Shown piece after piece: positions 34,391-42,353 of a stretch of 64,000 nt of DNA. The stretch comes from JACVRW01 sp034664125 (GTDB taxonomy: Bacteria > Actinomycetota > Thermoleophilia > Solirubrobacterales > Thermoleophilaceae), in NCBI GenBank assembly GCA_034664125.1, contig JAXDIG010000046.1, forward strand, positions 1 through 64,000, read 5' to 3'. The position numbers and the translations under genes are program-made. Every line of letters starts with the position of its first letter. Position 1 is the first letter of the stretch. A model generated the notes under the pieces. That model saw only the letters and a program-made list of their open reading frames with translations. It searched no databases and was not told the DNA's origin.

Positions 34391-34834
34391 TCAGGTGGTG
34401 CGGATGATCATCACGCTGCACGGAGCGTGATGGGAAACCTTGTTCGGCACGCTGCCGAGCAGGAACCGCTTGGCCCCCGTCATGCCCTTGTTGCCGACCA
34501 CGATCAGGTCGGCGCCCTGCTCCTCGGCCACGTCGAGGATGGCGTCGGCGGGATCGCCCTCGCGCGCGTGTGTCTCCACCCGGACGCCCTGGTCCTCCAG
34601 CACCTTGCCGGCCTCGACCAGAGCGGCGCTGACATCCTCGCGCGGGTTGACCATCCACTGCAGGTCGTCGGGCACCTGCTGGCGCTCCTCGCGCAGTCGC
34701 CCCTCGGGGACCGGCTCGTAAGCGCTGACGAGATGGATCTTCGCGTCGAGGCGCTTGGCGAGGTCGCTCGCCTGCCTGACCGCCTCCTGCGCCGTCTCAG
34801 ACCCGTCTGTCCCAACGACCATGGATTCGAACAT
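34391..34834 (-). CDS. Universal stress protein (UspA family)
   Basis: The 147-residue protein begins VVGTDGSETA and ends with the ATP-binding GNKGMTGAKRFLLGSVPNKV, so it is the nucleotide-binding subtype. A TATGAT hexamer ends 7 nt before ATG 34834. It is divergent from a NarL-type regulator by only 30 nt, and convergent with the subtilase gene. Confidence 0.9.
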   Translation of the reverse strand: MFESMVVGTDGSETAQEAVRQASDLAKRLDAKIHLVSAYEPVPEGRLREERQQVPDDLQWMVNPREDVSAALVEAGKVLEDQGVRVETHAREGDPADAILDVAEEQGADLIVVGNKGMTGAKRFLLGSVPNKVSHHAPCSVMIIRTT

Positions 34835-34864
34835 CGCGCGCATCATACGGTTAGGCTGGTCCTG
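34835..34864. promoter_or_regulatory. 30-nt divergent leaderless promoter, uspA-like / response regulator
   Basis: Plus strand: TAGGCT (34852-34857) ends 7 nt before GTG 34865. Minus strand: TATGAT ends 7 nt before ATG 34834. The two polymerase footprints must overlap, so simultaneous initiation is unlikely. Confidence 0.55.
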
Positions 34865-35491
34865 GTGACGGAAACGACCAAGTGCCTGGCCGTGGATGAC
34901 CATCCCGCGGTACGGCAGGGGCTGGGGCTCATGTTCGGGGATACCCCCGACCTCGAGCTGGTGGGCCACGTCGACAGCGGCGAGGACGTCGTCGAGGCGG
35001 TCGAGCGCCTGCAGCCAGAGGTCGTGATCATGGACGTGCGGCTGCCCGGGATCGACGGCATCTCCGCCGTCAAGCGGATCGCGGAGGCCAGCCCCGGGGT
35101 CAAGACCGTCATGTTCTCGGCCTACGGGGACAAGCGCCTGCTGTCCGACGCGATCGCCGCAGGCGCGCGCGGCTACGTGCTGAAGGGCTCGCCGCCGGAG
35201 GATCTGCTGCGGGCCATCCGCACCGTGGTCACGGGCAAGCCGTTCGTGGACCCCTCGCTGTCGCCCGCGCTGCTGATGTCGCAGGTCGGGCCGGACGCGC
35301 CGCTGTCCGAGCGCGAGCGCGAGATCCTCCAGCTGCTCGCGGAGGGCCTCCACACCGAGGAGGTCGCGCGCCGCATCGGGCTCTCCACCGAGACGGTCAA
35401 GTCGGACACCAAGCGCGCAATCCTCAAGCTCGAGGCCGACACGCGCGTGCACGCGGTCGCCATCGCGCTGCGTCAAGCCATCATCGAGTAG
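34865..35491 (+). CDS. NarL/FixJ-type response regulator
   Basis: The 208-residue protein has a receiver domain (AVDDHPAVRQG, the phospho-acceptor Asp in VIMDVRLPGIDG, Lys in YVLKGSPPEDLL) and a LuxR HTH with LSEREREILQLLAEGLHTEEVARRIGL and VKSDTKRAILKL. It would be driven by a HisKA_3 kinase such as the one at 13008, though no kinase is adjacent. GTG 34865 is supported by TAGGCT 7 nt upstream and a divergent stress-protein gene. Confidence 0.9.
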   Translation: MTETTKCLAVDDHPAVRQGLGLMFGDTPDLELVGHVDSGEDVVEAVERLQPEVVIMDVRLPGIDGISAVKRIAEASPGVKTVMFSAYGDKRLLSDAIAAGARGYVLKGSPPEDLLRAIRTVVTGKPFVDPSLSPALLMSQVGPDAPLSEREREILQLLAEGLHTEEVARRIGLSTETVKSDTKRAILKLEADTRVHAVAIALRQAIIE

Positions 35492-36659
35492 GGGCGCCGC
35501 GGTGGAGCTGCCCCGCTTCTGGATCGTCATCCAGATCCTGATCGTCATCTTCGTCCTGATCGGGGCGGTCATCGCGATCACGAAGCTGGCTTGACTCGGG
35601 CAGCTCGATCTGGCTGAGCCGGCGGTGGCGGTAGCTCTCCTCGATCGGCTTCACCCAGAACTCCTCGGTCACGATCACGATCAGCGCGAGGATCGGCACC
35701 GCCACGAACAGGCCGACGAAGCCGAACAGCTGCCCCACCACCACTACCCCGATCGCGATCATCGCCGGGTGCATGCGCGTCCGCTGCGACATCACGATCG
35801 GGATCGTCACGTTGCTCTCGATCTGCTGGACCAGCACGTAGACGGCGAGCGTGAGCAGGGCCTTGCCGGGCGAGTCGGTTAGGGCGAACAGCACGGGCGG
35901 GATGGCGCCGGCGATGGCGCCGAAGTACGGCACCACCACGAGCAGCGCCGAGAGGACCGCGAAGAAGATCGCGAAGTCGAGCCCGATGATCGTTAGCCCG
36001 GTGAACGTGAGGACGAAGGTGGCGAGCATGTCGACCGCCACGCCCTCCATCCAGCCGATCCACGCGCGGCGCACACGACCAAGGACGTGACGCACGTGGT
36101 CGCGGCGCGGGGGCGGGAACAGGCGGACCAGCCCGTCGACCAGCGGCTCGGGCCGGATCGCCATGTAGTAGGCGGTGATCAGGATCAGCACCAGGGCGCC
36201 GAGGATGCCGGCCACGTTGAGGCCGATCGAGGTGATCGGCCCGATCAGCCGCTCGGGGTCGTCGGTCCACTTCTCGACGAACTCCTGCACCCGGTTGCCG
36301 ACCTGGCCGGGGTCCTGCCCTGTGACGTCGGCGTAGGTCTTCTCGAGGTCGTCGACGATGCCCGGGACGGCGTTGACGAACCTGTCCGTCTGGTCGATGA
36401 ACGGTGGGATCAGAAGCGTGATCAGCAGGGCCACCACGGCGATGCCGCCGATCAAGCCGATCAGCGCGCCGATCGGTCGCGGCAACCCGCGCCGTTCGAA
36501 GCGGCTCGCGGCCGAGGCGAGCGGGATGGCGAAGACGATCGTGATCAGGATCGCCAGCAGCAGCGTGACGAGCTGCCGGAACAGGAGCCCGAACAGGAGC
36601 AGCCCTGCCGCGAGCAGGACCGCGCGGTAGGCGACATGCGGGCTGCCTTCCTCGGTCAC
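35481..36659 (-). CDS. AI-2E family transporter
   Basis: The 392-residue membrane protein has about 8 helices and the family hallmarks: an N-terminal pair of helices, a cytoplasmic segment (FVNAVPGIVDDLEKTYADVTG), then GAIAGAIPPVLFALTDSPGKAL and the end VPILALIVIVTEEFWVKPI. Family members export small signals or ions; the old quorum-signal role is not general. The acidic/basic tail after residue 355 is antisense to a hydrophobic micro-ORF (35502-35594) and may not be conserved. Start GTG 36659. Its stop lies within the end of the response regulator gene. Confidence 0.85.
   Translation of the reverse strand: MTEEGSPHVAYRAVLLAAGLLLFGLLFRQLVTLLLAILITIVFAIPLASAASRFERRGLPRPIGALIGLIGGIAVVALLITLLIPPFIDQTDRFVNAVPGIVDDLEKTYADVTGQDPGQVGNRVQEFVEKWTDDPERLIGPITSIGLNVAGILGALVLILITAYYMAIRPEPLVDGLVRLFPPPRRDHVRHVLGRVRRAWIGWMEGVAVDMLATFVLTFTGLTIIGLDFAIFFAVLSALLVVVPYFGAIAGAIPPVLFALTDSPGKALLTLAVYVLVQQIESNVTIPIVMSQRTRMHPAMIAIGVVVVGQLFGFVGLFVAVPILALIVIVTEEFWVKPIEESYRHRRLSQIELPESSQLRDRDDRPDQDEDDDQDLDDDPEAGQLHRGAPTR
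35502..35594 (+). CDS. Putative 30-residue single-pass membrane microprotein
   Basis: GTG 35502 to TGA 35594 encodes a 30-residue peptide with a continuous hydrophobic helix rich in Ile, Val and Leu (residues 7-26) bounded by Pro-Arg and Lys. It starts 10 nt after the response regulator stop, with a GGGG ribosome site 7 nt upstream. It is fully antisense to the AI-2E transporter tail, so one of the two readings may be an accident of the other. Confidence 0.4.
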   Translation: MELPRFWIVIQILIVIFVLIGAVIAITKLA

Positions 36660-36705
36660 GACACCGTCAACGGTACCCGCGCTCGCAGCGGCAGCCCAGA
36701 ACGAC

Positions 36706-36729
36706 GACGCGCGCCCCGCGGCGCGCGTC
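36706..36729. terminator. Perfect 10-bp GC stem-loop
   Basis: GACGCGCGCC pairs perfectly with GGCGCGCGTC across a CCGC loop. It sits downstream of the csbD-like gene and upstream of the AI-2E transporter gene on the minus strand. There is no T run, so it is terminator-like by position only. Confidence 0.5.
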
Positions 36730-36758
36730 CTCGACTTGCGTAGGTTGCGTGCGCCGGC

Positions 36759-36947
36759 TCAGGTGCGGCGCTCGAGGTCGGCCACATCCTGCGCCTTCTC
36801 CTCGACCCGGTCCTGAGCGTCGGCGAGCTTGTCCTTCTCCTCGCCCTTGCGCTCCTCCCGGCGGCCCTGCGATCTCAGGGAGCTGTCGCCGGTGAGGTCG
36901 CCTGCGGCTTTCTTGGCGCGGCCAGTGATCTTGTCCAGAATGCTCAT
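36759..36947 (-). CDS. CsbD-like stress protein
   Basis: The 62-residue highly charged protein begins MSILDKITGRAKKAAGDLTG and continues with an R-E-E-R-K-G-E-E-K-D-K-L run, the typical CsbD-like pattern (general-stress proteins of unknown mechanism). TACCAG ends exactly 6 nt before ATG 36947. It is divergent from the acyltransferase gene by 53 nt. Confidence 0.85.
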   Translation of the reverse strand: MSILDKITGRAKKAAGDLTGDSSLRSQGRREERKGEEKDKLADAQDRVEEKAQDVADLERRT

Positions 36948-37000
36948 GGGGAGCTGGTACCCCGCCTGGAACGGCCGGAAACGCCTGTAATTTTCGGCAC
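36948..37000. promoter_or_regulatory. Divergent leaderless promoter, csbD-like / plsC-like
   Basis: Minus strand: TACCAG (36959-36954) is 6 nt before ATG 36947. Plus strand: TAATTT (36988-36993) is 7 nt before ATG 37001. No ribosome site fits either gene. Confidence 0.5.
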
Positions 37001-37765
37001 ATGACCAACGAGGAGGCGCACCGCCTCGCGCGCGAGAAGGGCGTGTCGGGGCCGCTGTACGCGTTCGTCCGGACGCTCGTGACGCCCTTCCTGCGGATCT
37101 GGTTCCGCATGCACGTGTCGGGTGCCGAGCACATCCCGAAGTCGGGGGCGGCGATCGTCGCCCCCAACCACAAGAGCTTCTGGGACTCGTTCTTCATCGC
37201 GGTCTGCACGCGGCGACACCTGCGCTTCATGGCGAAGACCGAGTTGATCGAGGCGCGCTACGGGCGCCTGCTGGTGCGCCTGGGCGCGTTCCCCGTGCGC
37301 CGCGGCAGCGCGGACGCCGACGCGCTGGAGACGGCACGGGTCATCCTCGAGCAGGGCGGGCTGCTCGCGCTGTTCCCGGAAGGCACCCGCATCCGCGACC
37401 CGGAGGAGCTCGGCCATCCCAAGCGCGGCGCCGGGCGACTGGCGCTCGAAACCGGCTCGCCGCTGATACCGACGGCGATCACGGGCACCGAGCAGCTCTT
37501 CCTGGGCCCGTTCCCGAAGCCGCGCCGCGTGCAGGTGGCGTTCGCCGAGCCGATCGCGGCGCACGAGCTGGCCTCGACACCGGAGGCGGCCGGCGAGCTG
37601 GTGGAGGAGATGCTGTGGCCCGAGGTCGAGGGCGAGTTCCGGCGGCTGAGGGCGCGACCGGGGCTGATCGCGGCGGGGCTGGCTGCCCTGGGCCTGGGTG
37701 GCGGCCTGCTGGTGCGCCAACGGCGCTCGCGAGCCAAGCGCTCGCGGTTGCCCTGGCGCCACTGA
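37001..37765 (+). CDS. 1-acyl-sn-glycerol-3-phosphate acyltransferase-like protein (PlsC family)
   Basis: The 254-residue membrane-associated protein has the acyltransferase motifs NHKSFWDSFF (HX4D) and FPEGTR, and a third block GRLALETGSPLIPTAI. It acylates lysophosphatidic acid or another lysolipid at the inner leaflet. A C-terminal hydrophobic segment with basic end (residues 218-250) may add anchoring. ATG 37001 follows TAATTT by 7 nt. Confidence 0.87.
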   Translation: MTNEEAHRLAREKGVSGPLYAFVRTLVTPFLRIWFRMHVSGAEHIPKSGAAIVAPNHKSFWDSFFIAVCTRRHLRFMAKTELIEARYGRLLVRLGAFPVRRGSADADALETARVILEQGGLLALFPEGTRIRDPEELGHPKRGAGRLALETGSPLIPTAITGTEQLFLGPFPKPRRVQVAFAEPIAAHELASTPEAAGELVEEMLWPEVEGEFRRLRARPGLIAAGLAALGLGGGLLVRQRRSRAKRSRLPWRH

Positions 37766-37805
37766 ACGGCAGCAATGAAGAGTGGGCCGGAAGCGCCCGT
37801 TCTCC

Positions 37806-37857
37806 GAGTGTGGGTAGCGCTTCGCGTCAATATCCGCGCGCTTTGTTACCCACACTC
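37806..37857. repeat. Perfect 11-bp inverted repeat with structured loop in convergent gap
   Basis: GAGTGTGGGTA (37806-37816) pairs with TACCCACACTC (37847-37857). The 30-nt interior has further self-pairing (GCGC with GCGC, or CGCG with CGCG). The gap lies between the convergent acyltransferase and the PNPOx-like gene. It could be a bidirectional terminator or a small structured RNA; there is no T tract. Confidence 0.55.
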
Positions 37858-37905
37858 CCGTTCGGGCCGCCTTGGTTGCTGCTGTTCGCGGCGCCGGAGG
37901 CGCCG

Positions 37906-38844
37906 CTACGCCGGCAGCTTCCCCTCGCGCCGTGCCCGCCGCACCCCCTGCTTCGCCTGCAGCCCGTTGAAGAAGAGCAGCAGCGTCTTGTTCGGCGGCG
38001 CCACGAAGCCCGTCTCCGAGTGGGGCGCGTACAGGGCCCGGTCTTCGCCCGCCTCCAGCCAGCCGGTGTGCTGGCGGGCGGTCAGGCCGATCAGCTTCGG
38101 CCGGTAGGAGTGGCCGAGCAGGCCGGCGCGGCGCACGCCTTCGGGGATCACTCCAGGGGCGGCGGTCAGCTCGAGGCCGGTTTCGTCCGAGTCGTGCAGC
38201 TCGACCGGGCCGATCGCCGGGTAGCCGTCCGCGGCCGTGTGGCCGAGCAGCAGGTGCGGCGTCTTGGCGAGTCGCTTGGCCGCTCGCTTCACGTCCACGC
38301 GCGGGCCGGTGCCCTTGGCCGGGGCCAGCTGGGGATCGGGGGACAGCGCCGGCTCGGGAAGGCCGTACGGCTCCGGTGGCCCGGCGCAGCGCAGATCGGG
38401 CCACACGGTGAGCCGCTCGACGTGCACCCACACCGGGATGCGCACCATGTAGTACTCGCGCAGCCAGCGGTCCCAGAACGGCCCGCTGCGCGCGGCCCCG
38501 AGCGAGCGCTCGGCCTGCACGCGGACCAGCTCGCGGTCCTCCGGCGTCGGGTCGGTGACCGGCTCGGCAAGGCCCTGCACGAGCACATACTCGGGCCGGT
38601 CCGATTCTCCGTGCTCGCGCGTGTGGTACGCGAGCGCCACCCGCGGCTCGCTCCGGATGCGGTCGAGCTTCTTGGCGAAGCCGAGCGAAGTGGTGAATCC
38701 AACGGTCCCGCGCTCGCGGTCGCGCAGCCCGATCGGAGCGACGGCCATGACCACCGCTCCCCCCGCCGGGGTCGCGTAGCCAAGCGCCGCGGTCATGTCC
38801 GCGCCGAAGATCTCGTCAACGTGGTCGGGCCAGCTGACGGCCAT
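37906..38844 (-). CDS. Pyridoxamine-5'-phosphate oxidase-like split-barrel flavin/F420 protein
   Basis: The 312-residue protein has two split-barrel-like halves: residues 10-135 (TVGFTTSLGFAKKLDRIRSE, PRVALAYHTRE, YVLVQGLAEP) and about 190-300 (TPHLLLGHTAADGYPAIGPV). Family members bind FMN, F420 or haem. TAGCGT ends 6 nt before ATG 38844. It is divergent from nucS by 39 nt. No substrate is evident. Confidence 0.72.
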   Translation of the reverse strand: MAVSWPDHVDEIFGADMTAALGYATPAGGAVVMAVAPIGLRDRERGTVGFTTSLGFAKKLDRIRSEPRVALAYHTREHGESDRPEYVLVQGLAEPVTDPTPEDRELVRVQAERSLGAARSGPFWDRWLREYYMVRIPVWVHVERLTVWPDLRCAGPPEPYGLPEPALSPDPQLAPAKGTGPRVDVKRAAKRLAKTPHLLLGHTAADGYPAIGPVELHDSDETGLELTAAPGVIPEGVRRAGLLGHSYRPKLIGLTARQHTGWLEAGEDRALYAPHSETGFVAPPNKTLLLFFNGLQAKQGVRRARREGKLPA

Positions 38845-38883
38845 GTGCCAACGCTATCCGACCGCGAGATTACGGTGGCAAGC
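38845..38883. promoter_or_regulatory. 39-nt divergent leaderless promoter, PNPOx-like / nucS
   Basis: Minus strand: TAGCGT, 6 nt, ATG 38844. Plus strand: TACGGT (38871-38876), 7 nt, GTG 38884. Confidence 0.55.
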
Positions 38884-39546
38884 GTGCGTCTGATCGTCGC
38901 CCGCTGCGAGGTTCGCTACACCGGCCGCCTGACCGCCGTGCTCCCGGAGGCCCTGCGCCTCCTGATGCTGAAGTCGGACGGCTCGGTGATGGTGCACGCC
39001 GATACCGGCGGCTTCAAGCCTCAGAACTGGATGACCCCGCCGGCCGTGATCGAGGAGGAGCCGGGGCGGATGGTGGTTCGCAAGAAGGCCGGCGCAACCG
39101 AGGACCGGCTCGAGATCCGCATCGCCGAGGTGATCTCGGACGTGACCCACGACATGGGCGAGGCAGCGGCGCTCGAGAAGGAGGGGGTGGAGCGCGAGCT
39201 GCAGGAACTGCTGGCCGACGCACCGCCCGAGGGCCTCCGGCTGGTCCGGCGCGAGTGGCCCACGGACATCGGCCCGGTCGACCTCATGTGTCGCGACGAG
39301 GGAGACGGCTTCGTGGCCGTCGAGATCAAGCGCGTCGCCACGATCGAGGCGGTCGAGCAGCTCACCCGCTACCTGGAGCGCATCTGCCGGGAGCCCGGCC
39401 TGGCCCGCTGCCGCGGCGTGCTCGCCGCCCAGGTGATCAAACCGCAGGCGCGCGTGCTGGCCGAGGCGCGCGGCTTCGGCTGCGTCGAGGTCGACCCCGC
39501 CGTGCTGCGCGGCGAGCGCGAGCCGGATCTGACCCTGTTCGCCTAG
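38884..39546 (+). CDS. nucS: Mismatch-specific endonuclease NucS/EndoMS
   Basis: The 220-residue protein starts MRLIVARCEVRYTGRL, as in actinobacterial NucS. The N-terminal domain includes GSVMVHADTGGFKPQNWMTP, and the RecB-like nuclease core has WPTDIGPVDLMCRDEG followed by FVAVEIKRVATIEAVEQLTRY, containing the D-ExK catalytic residues. It cuts mismatched DNA and substitutes for MutS/MutL in Actinobacteria; in relatives it works with the beta clamp, though I did not confirm a clamp-binding tail here. GTG 38884 is set by TACGGT 7 nt upstream. The stop overlaps the convergent PPK2 gene by 4 nt. Confidence 0.93.
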   Translation: MRLIVARCEVRYTGRLTAVLPEALRLLMLKSDGSVMVHADTGGFKPQNWMTPPAVIEEEPGRMVVRKKAGATEDRLEIRIAEVISDVTHDMGEAAALEKEGVERELQELLADAPPEGLRLVRREWPTDIGPVDLMCRDEGDGFVAVEIKRVATIEAVEQLTRYLERICREPGLARCRGVLAAQVIKPQARVLAEARGFGCVEVDPAVLRGEREPDLTLFA

Positions 39547-40304
39547 CCCAGCGCCGGCGGCTCGATGCCCTGCTCGCGCATGCCGGCCTCCACGCGCTCG
39601 ATCACCGTCTCGACGACCTTCACACGGCCGTACTTCTTGTCCTCGGCCTCGACCAGGTGCCACGGCGCCGCGTCGTGGTCGGTGCGCTCGAGCATCTCCT
39701 CGGACGCCTCGAGGTACTGCAGCCGCTTGCGGCGGTTCTCCCAGTCGGCGGGGGTCAGCTTCCAGGTCTTGAGCGGGTCGTCGCGACGCTGCTCGAAGCG
39801 CCGCAGCTGCTCCTCTTCCGAGACGTGCATGAAGAACTTGACCAGCACCATCGCCTCGGCATCGAGCGTGCGCTCCAGCTCGACGATCTCGCCGTACGCG
39901 CGCTGCCACTGCTCCACCGTGGCGTAGCCCTCGACCCGCTCGGCCAGCACGCGCCCGTACCAGGAGCGGTCGAACACGGCCATGCCGCCCCAGCCCGGCA
40001 GCTTCGGCCAGAAGCGCCACAGGTAGTGGTGGCGCTTCTCGTCGGGGCTCGGCGCCGCGAACTGGGCCACGCGCACGTGCCGCATGTCGAGAGGAGCCAC
40101 CAGTCGCTTGATCGCGCCGCCCTTGCCGGAGGCGTCCCAGCCCTCGAACAGCACGCACAGCGGCGGGCCGAGCCCGTAGCCGGGCAGCTTCCCTCCGAGC
40201 GCCAGGCGCAGACCGGCCAACCGCTTCCAGCCCGCCTCGAGCCGCTGCTTCTCCTCCTCCTTCGACAGCTTCAGAGACAGGTCGAGCCGATCGAGCCGGC
40301 CCAT
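39543..40304 (-). CDS. Polyphosphate kinase 2 family protein
   Basis: The 253-residue P-loop protein has Walker A FEGWDASGKGGAIKRL, the lid-type VFDRSWYGRVLAERVEG and SEEEQLRRFEQR. PPK2 enzymes transfer phosphate between polyphosphate and nucleotides; single-domain members mostly phosphorylate ADP, AMP or GDP from polyphosphate. ATG 40304 overlaps the TGA of the upstream LLM gene by 1 nt (TGATG), placing it last in the P450-LLM-PPK2 operon. Confidence 0.9.
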   Translation of the reverse strand: MGRLDRLDLSLKLSKEEEKQRLEAGWKRLAGLRLALGGKLPGYGLGPPLCVLFEGWDASGKGGAIKRLVAPLDMRHVRVAQFAAPSPDEKRHHYLWRFWPKLPGWGGMAVFDRSWYGRVLAERVEGYATVEQWQRAYGEIVELERTLDAEAMVLVKFFMHVSEEEQLRRFEQRRDDPLKTWKLTPADWENRRKRLQYLEASEEMLERTDHDAAPWHLVEAEDKKYGRVKVVETVIERVEAGMREQGIEPPALG

Positions 40305-41125
40305 CAGGCCAGCGCGGCGAACTGGTCCAGCTCGCGCTCGGCCTGGGCCTCGTCGGCGTCCGGCGAGACGTAGAACGTGCAGCCGTCGGCCCCGGCCGCT
40401 GCCAGCTGCTCGACCAGCTCGCGCTCCGGCTCCACACCGGAGGCGACGACCCGCACGTGCCGCCCGGCGCGCTCGCGCAGCTCGTCGATTCGCTGCTTGA
40501 GCTCCTCGGGCGTGCCGAACCGGTTCGGCGTCCACTCGTCCGCGTACGCGAGCACGCGGTCGAGCACCTTGGGGCCGGAGCCGCCCAGCAGCACCGGCGG
40601 ATGCGGCTTCTGCGTCGGCTTGGGCCAGGACCAGATCGGGTCGAAGCTCACGAGCTCGCCGTGGTACTCGGCCTCGTCCTTTGTCCAGATCTCCTTCATG
40701 GCCTCCACGCGCTCGCGCATCAGCTTGAAGCGGCGGCGCGGATCGGTGCCGTGGTTGCGCATCTCCTCGCGGTTCCACCCCGCTCCCACGCCGAACAGGA
40801 AGCGCCCGCCGGAGAGCCGGTCGAGCGAGGCCACCTCCTTGGCGGTGATGATCGGATCCCGCTCCACCACCAGGCAGATGCCCGTGCCGAGCTTGATCCG
40901 CTCGGTCGCGGCCGCCGCGAAGGACAGCGCGACGAACGGGTCCATCGTGTGGCTGTACTGGGGCGGGAGCTCGGCGCCGCTCGGGTGAGGCGTCTCGCGG
41001 CTGGTCGGGATGTGGGTGTGCTCGGCGAAGAAGAGCGCGTAGAACGGCCGCTCCTCGACCAGGCGTGCCAGCGTCGCGGGGTCGATCCCGAAGTCGGTTG
41101 GGAAGAACGCTACGCCGAGGTCCAC
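40304..41125 (-). CDS. LLM-class F420-dependent oxidoreductase
   Basis: The 273-residue protein has YALFFAEHTHIPTSRET, the TMDPFVALSFAAAATERIKLGTGICLV block, LSGGRFLFGVGAGWN and HPPVLLGGSG. This set is typical of the Rv2161c/F420-dependent TIGR03619-like subgroup. It overlaps the P450 gene end by 16 nt. Pairing with the P450 suggests oxidation of a common metabolite, which is unknown. Confidence 0.86.
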   Translation of the reverse strand: MDLGVAFFPTDFGIDPATLARLVEERPFYALFFAEHTHIPTSRETPHPSGAELPPQYSHTMDPFVALSFAAAATERIKLGTGICLVVERDPIITAKEVASLDRLSGGRFLFGVGAGWNREEMRNHGTDPRRRFKLMRERVEAMKEIWTKDEAEYHGELVSFDPIWSWPKPTQKPHPPVLLGGSGPKVLDRVLAYADEWTPNRFGTPEELKQRIDELRERAGRHVRVVASGVEPERELVEQLAAAGADGCTFYVSPDADEAQAERELDQFAALA

Positions 41126-42324
41126 TTGAGCGGCAGGCTATCGAGGCCGTAGATCCCGTGGACAGAGCCCAGCTCCGCCTCGCCGTCCAGCTCGAGCCCC
41201 GGCATGCGCGCCGGCAGGAACGCGAGCGCCTCCTGCAGCTCGGCCCGCGCGAGGTTGGCGCCCAGGCAGTAGTGGATTCCGGCTCCGAACGTGAGCGGCT
41301 TCGCGTCGCCGCGGTCGGCGGTGAAGTCGAACGCGTCAGGGTCGCCCTCGACGCCGTCGCGGTTGCCGGTGAACGAGCACACCATCACGATGGTCCCCTC
41401 CGGGAACGTCACGTCGCGGTACTCGACCTGCTCGTGCAACAGGCGGGCGGTGAACGGCGTGATCGGCTCGTAGCGCACGACCTCCTCGACCGCGGCGGGC
41501 GCGAGCTCCGGGCGCTCGGCGAGCAGCCGCCACTGGTCCGGGTGTGCCGCGAACAGGCGCACCGCGTGGGCGAGCTGCGACTGCGTCGTGTCGACGCCGC
41601 CGACTAGCACGTTCAGCACCAGGTTCATGCACTCGACGTCGGACAGCCGGTCGCCCTCTTGCTCCGCCGCGATCAGGGTCGAGATCAGATCCTCGCTGGG
41701 GTCGTCCTTGCGCCGCTCGATCAGCGCGCCGGCCCACTCGTAGAACTCCTCGCAGGCGCGCTCGATCGCGTCGCGCTCGTGCAGCAGGCTGGGCCCGTCG
41801 AACTGGCGCTGGATCAGGTTCGACCACTCGTGCAGCTTCGGGGCGTCGTCGAGCGGGGCGCCCATCACCGTCGCGATCGTGAGCGACGGGTACGGCTTGG
41901 CGAACGCGTCGACGAACTCGCAGCCGGACGAGCCCGCGAGCGGCTCCCAGAGGCGCTCGAGGAAGTCGCGCATCGCCGGACGCCAGCGGTCGGCGGCGCG
42001 CGGCGTGAACGCCGGGTTGACGAGGTTGCGCAGGCGCCGGTGGTCGTCGCCGTTGATGTGGAGGATGTTGCGGCGCATCTGCTCGAGCAGCGGGCCCTCT
42101 GGAACCTCGAACATCTCGGCGATCTTCATGCCCGGGAACGTGGCGGCCTTGGTGCGCAGGAAGAACGCCGCGGACTCGCGGTCGAGCACGAAGTAGCCGA
42201 TCGGCGAGCTGGCGAGCCAGCTGGCTTGGCTGAGCTCGTCCATGGTGCGGTGAAAGCGCTCTCCCCTGAGCCCGACGTCGAAGAAGTCGAGCTCCGGCAA
42301 CTCCAGCTCTGTCACCTGGGCCAT
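41110..42324 (-). CDS. Cytochrome P450
   Basis: The 404-residue soluble P450 has the haem-cysteine loop FGAGIHYCLGANLARAEL, the I-helix LVGGVDTTQ (Thr for oxygen activation), and the ExxR region near VEEVVRYEP. Bacterial class I P450s need a ferredoxin partner; none is adjacent. TACGGT ends 6 nt before ATG 42324. It is divergent from msrA across 29 nt and is first in a three-gene operon with an LLM enzyme and PPK2. Confidence 0.92.
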   Translation of the reverse strand: MAQVTELELPELDFFDVGLRGERFHRTMDELSQASWLASSPIGYFVLDRESAAFFLRTKAATFPGMKIAEMFEVPEGPLLEQMRRNILHINGDDHRRLRNLVNPAFTPRAADRWRPAMRDFLERLWEPLAGSSGCEFVDAFAKPYPSLTIATVMGAPLDDAPKLHEWSNLIQRQFDGPSLLHERDAIERACEEFYEWAGALIERRKDDPSEDLISTLIAAEQEGDRLSDVECMNLVLNVLVGGVDTTQSQLAHAVRLFAAHPDQWRLLAERPELAPAAVEEVVRYEPITPFTARLLHEQVEYRDVTFPEGTIVMVCSFTGNRDGVEGDPDAFDFTADRGDAKPLTFGAGIHYCLGANLARAELQEALAFLPARMPGLELDGEAELGSVHGIYGLDSLPLKWTSA

Positions 42325-42353
42325 CGGCGAACCGTAACGCTAGTCTCGATGGT
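42325..42353. promoter_or_regulatory. 29-nt divergent leaderless promoter, P450 / msrA
   Basis: Minus strand: TACGGT (42336-42331), 6 nt, ATG 42324. Plus strand: TAGTCT (42341-42346), 7 nt, GTG 42354. The two hexamers are only 4 nt apart, so the promoters must compete. Confidence 0.6.

Noticed and set aside
34427..34864. Plus-strand extension in front of the response regulator
   Set aside because: It is antisense to uspA. The regulator has its own -10 hexamer and GTG start.
37615..38883. Long plus-strand frame fused to nucS
   Set aside because: It is antisense to the PNPOx-like gene; the product is His/Arg-rich shadow sequence and NucS starts at GTG 38884.
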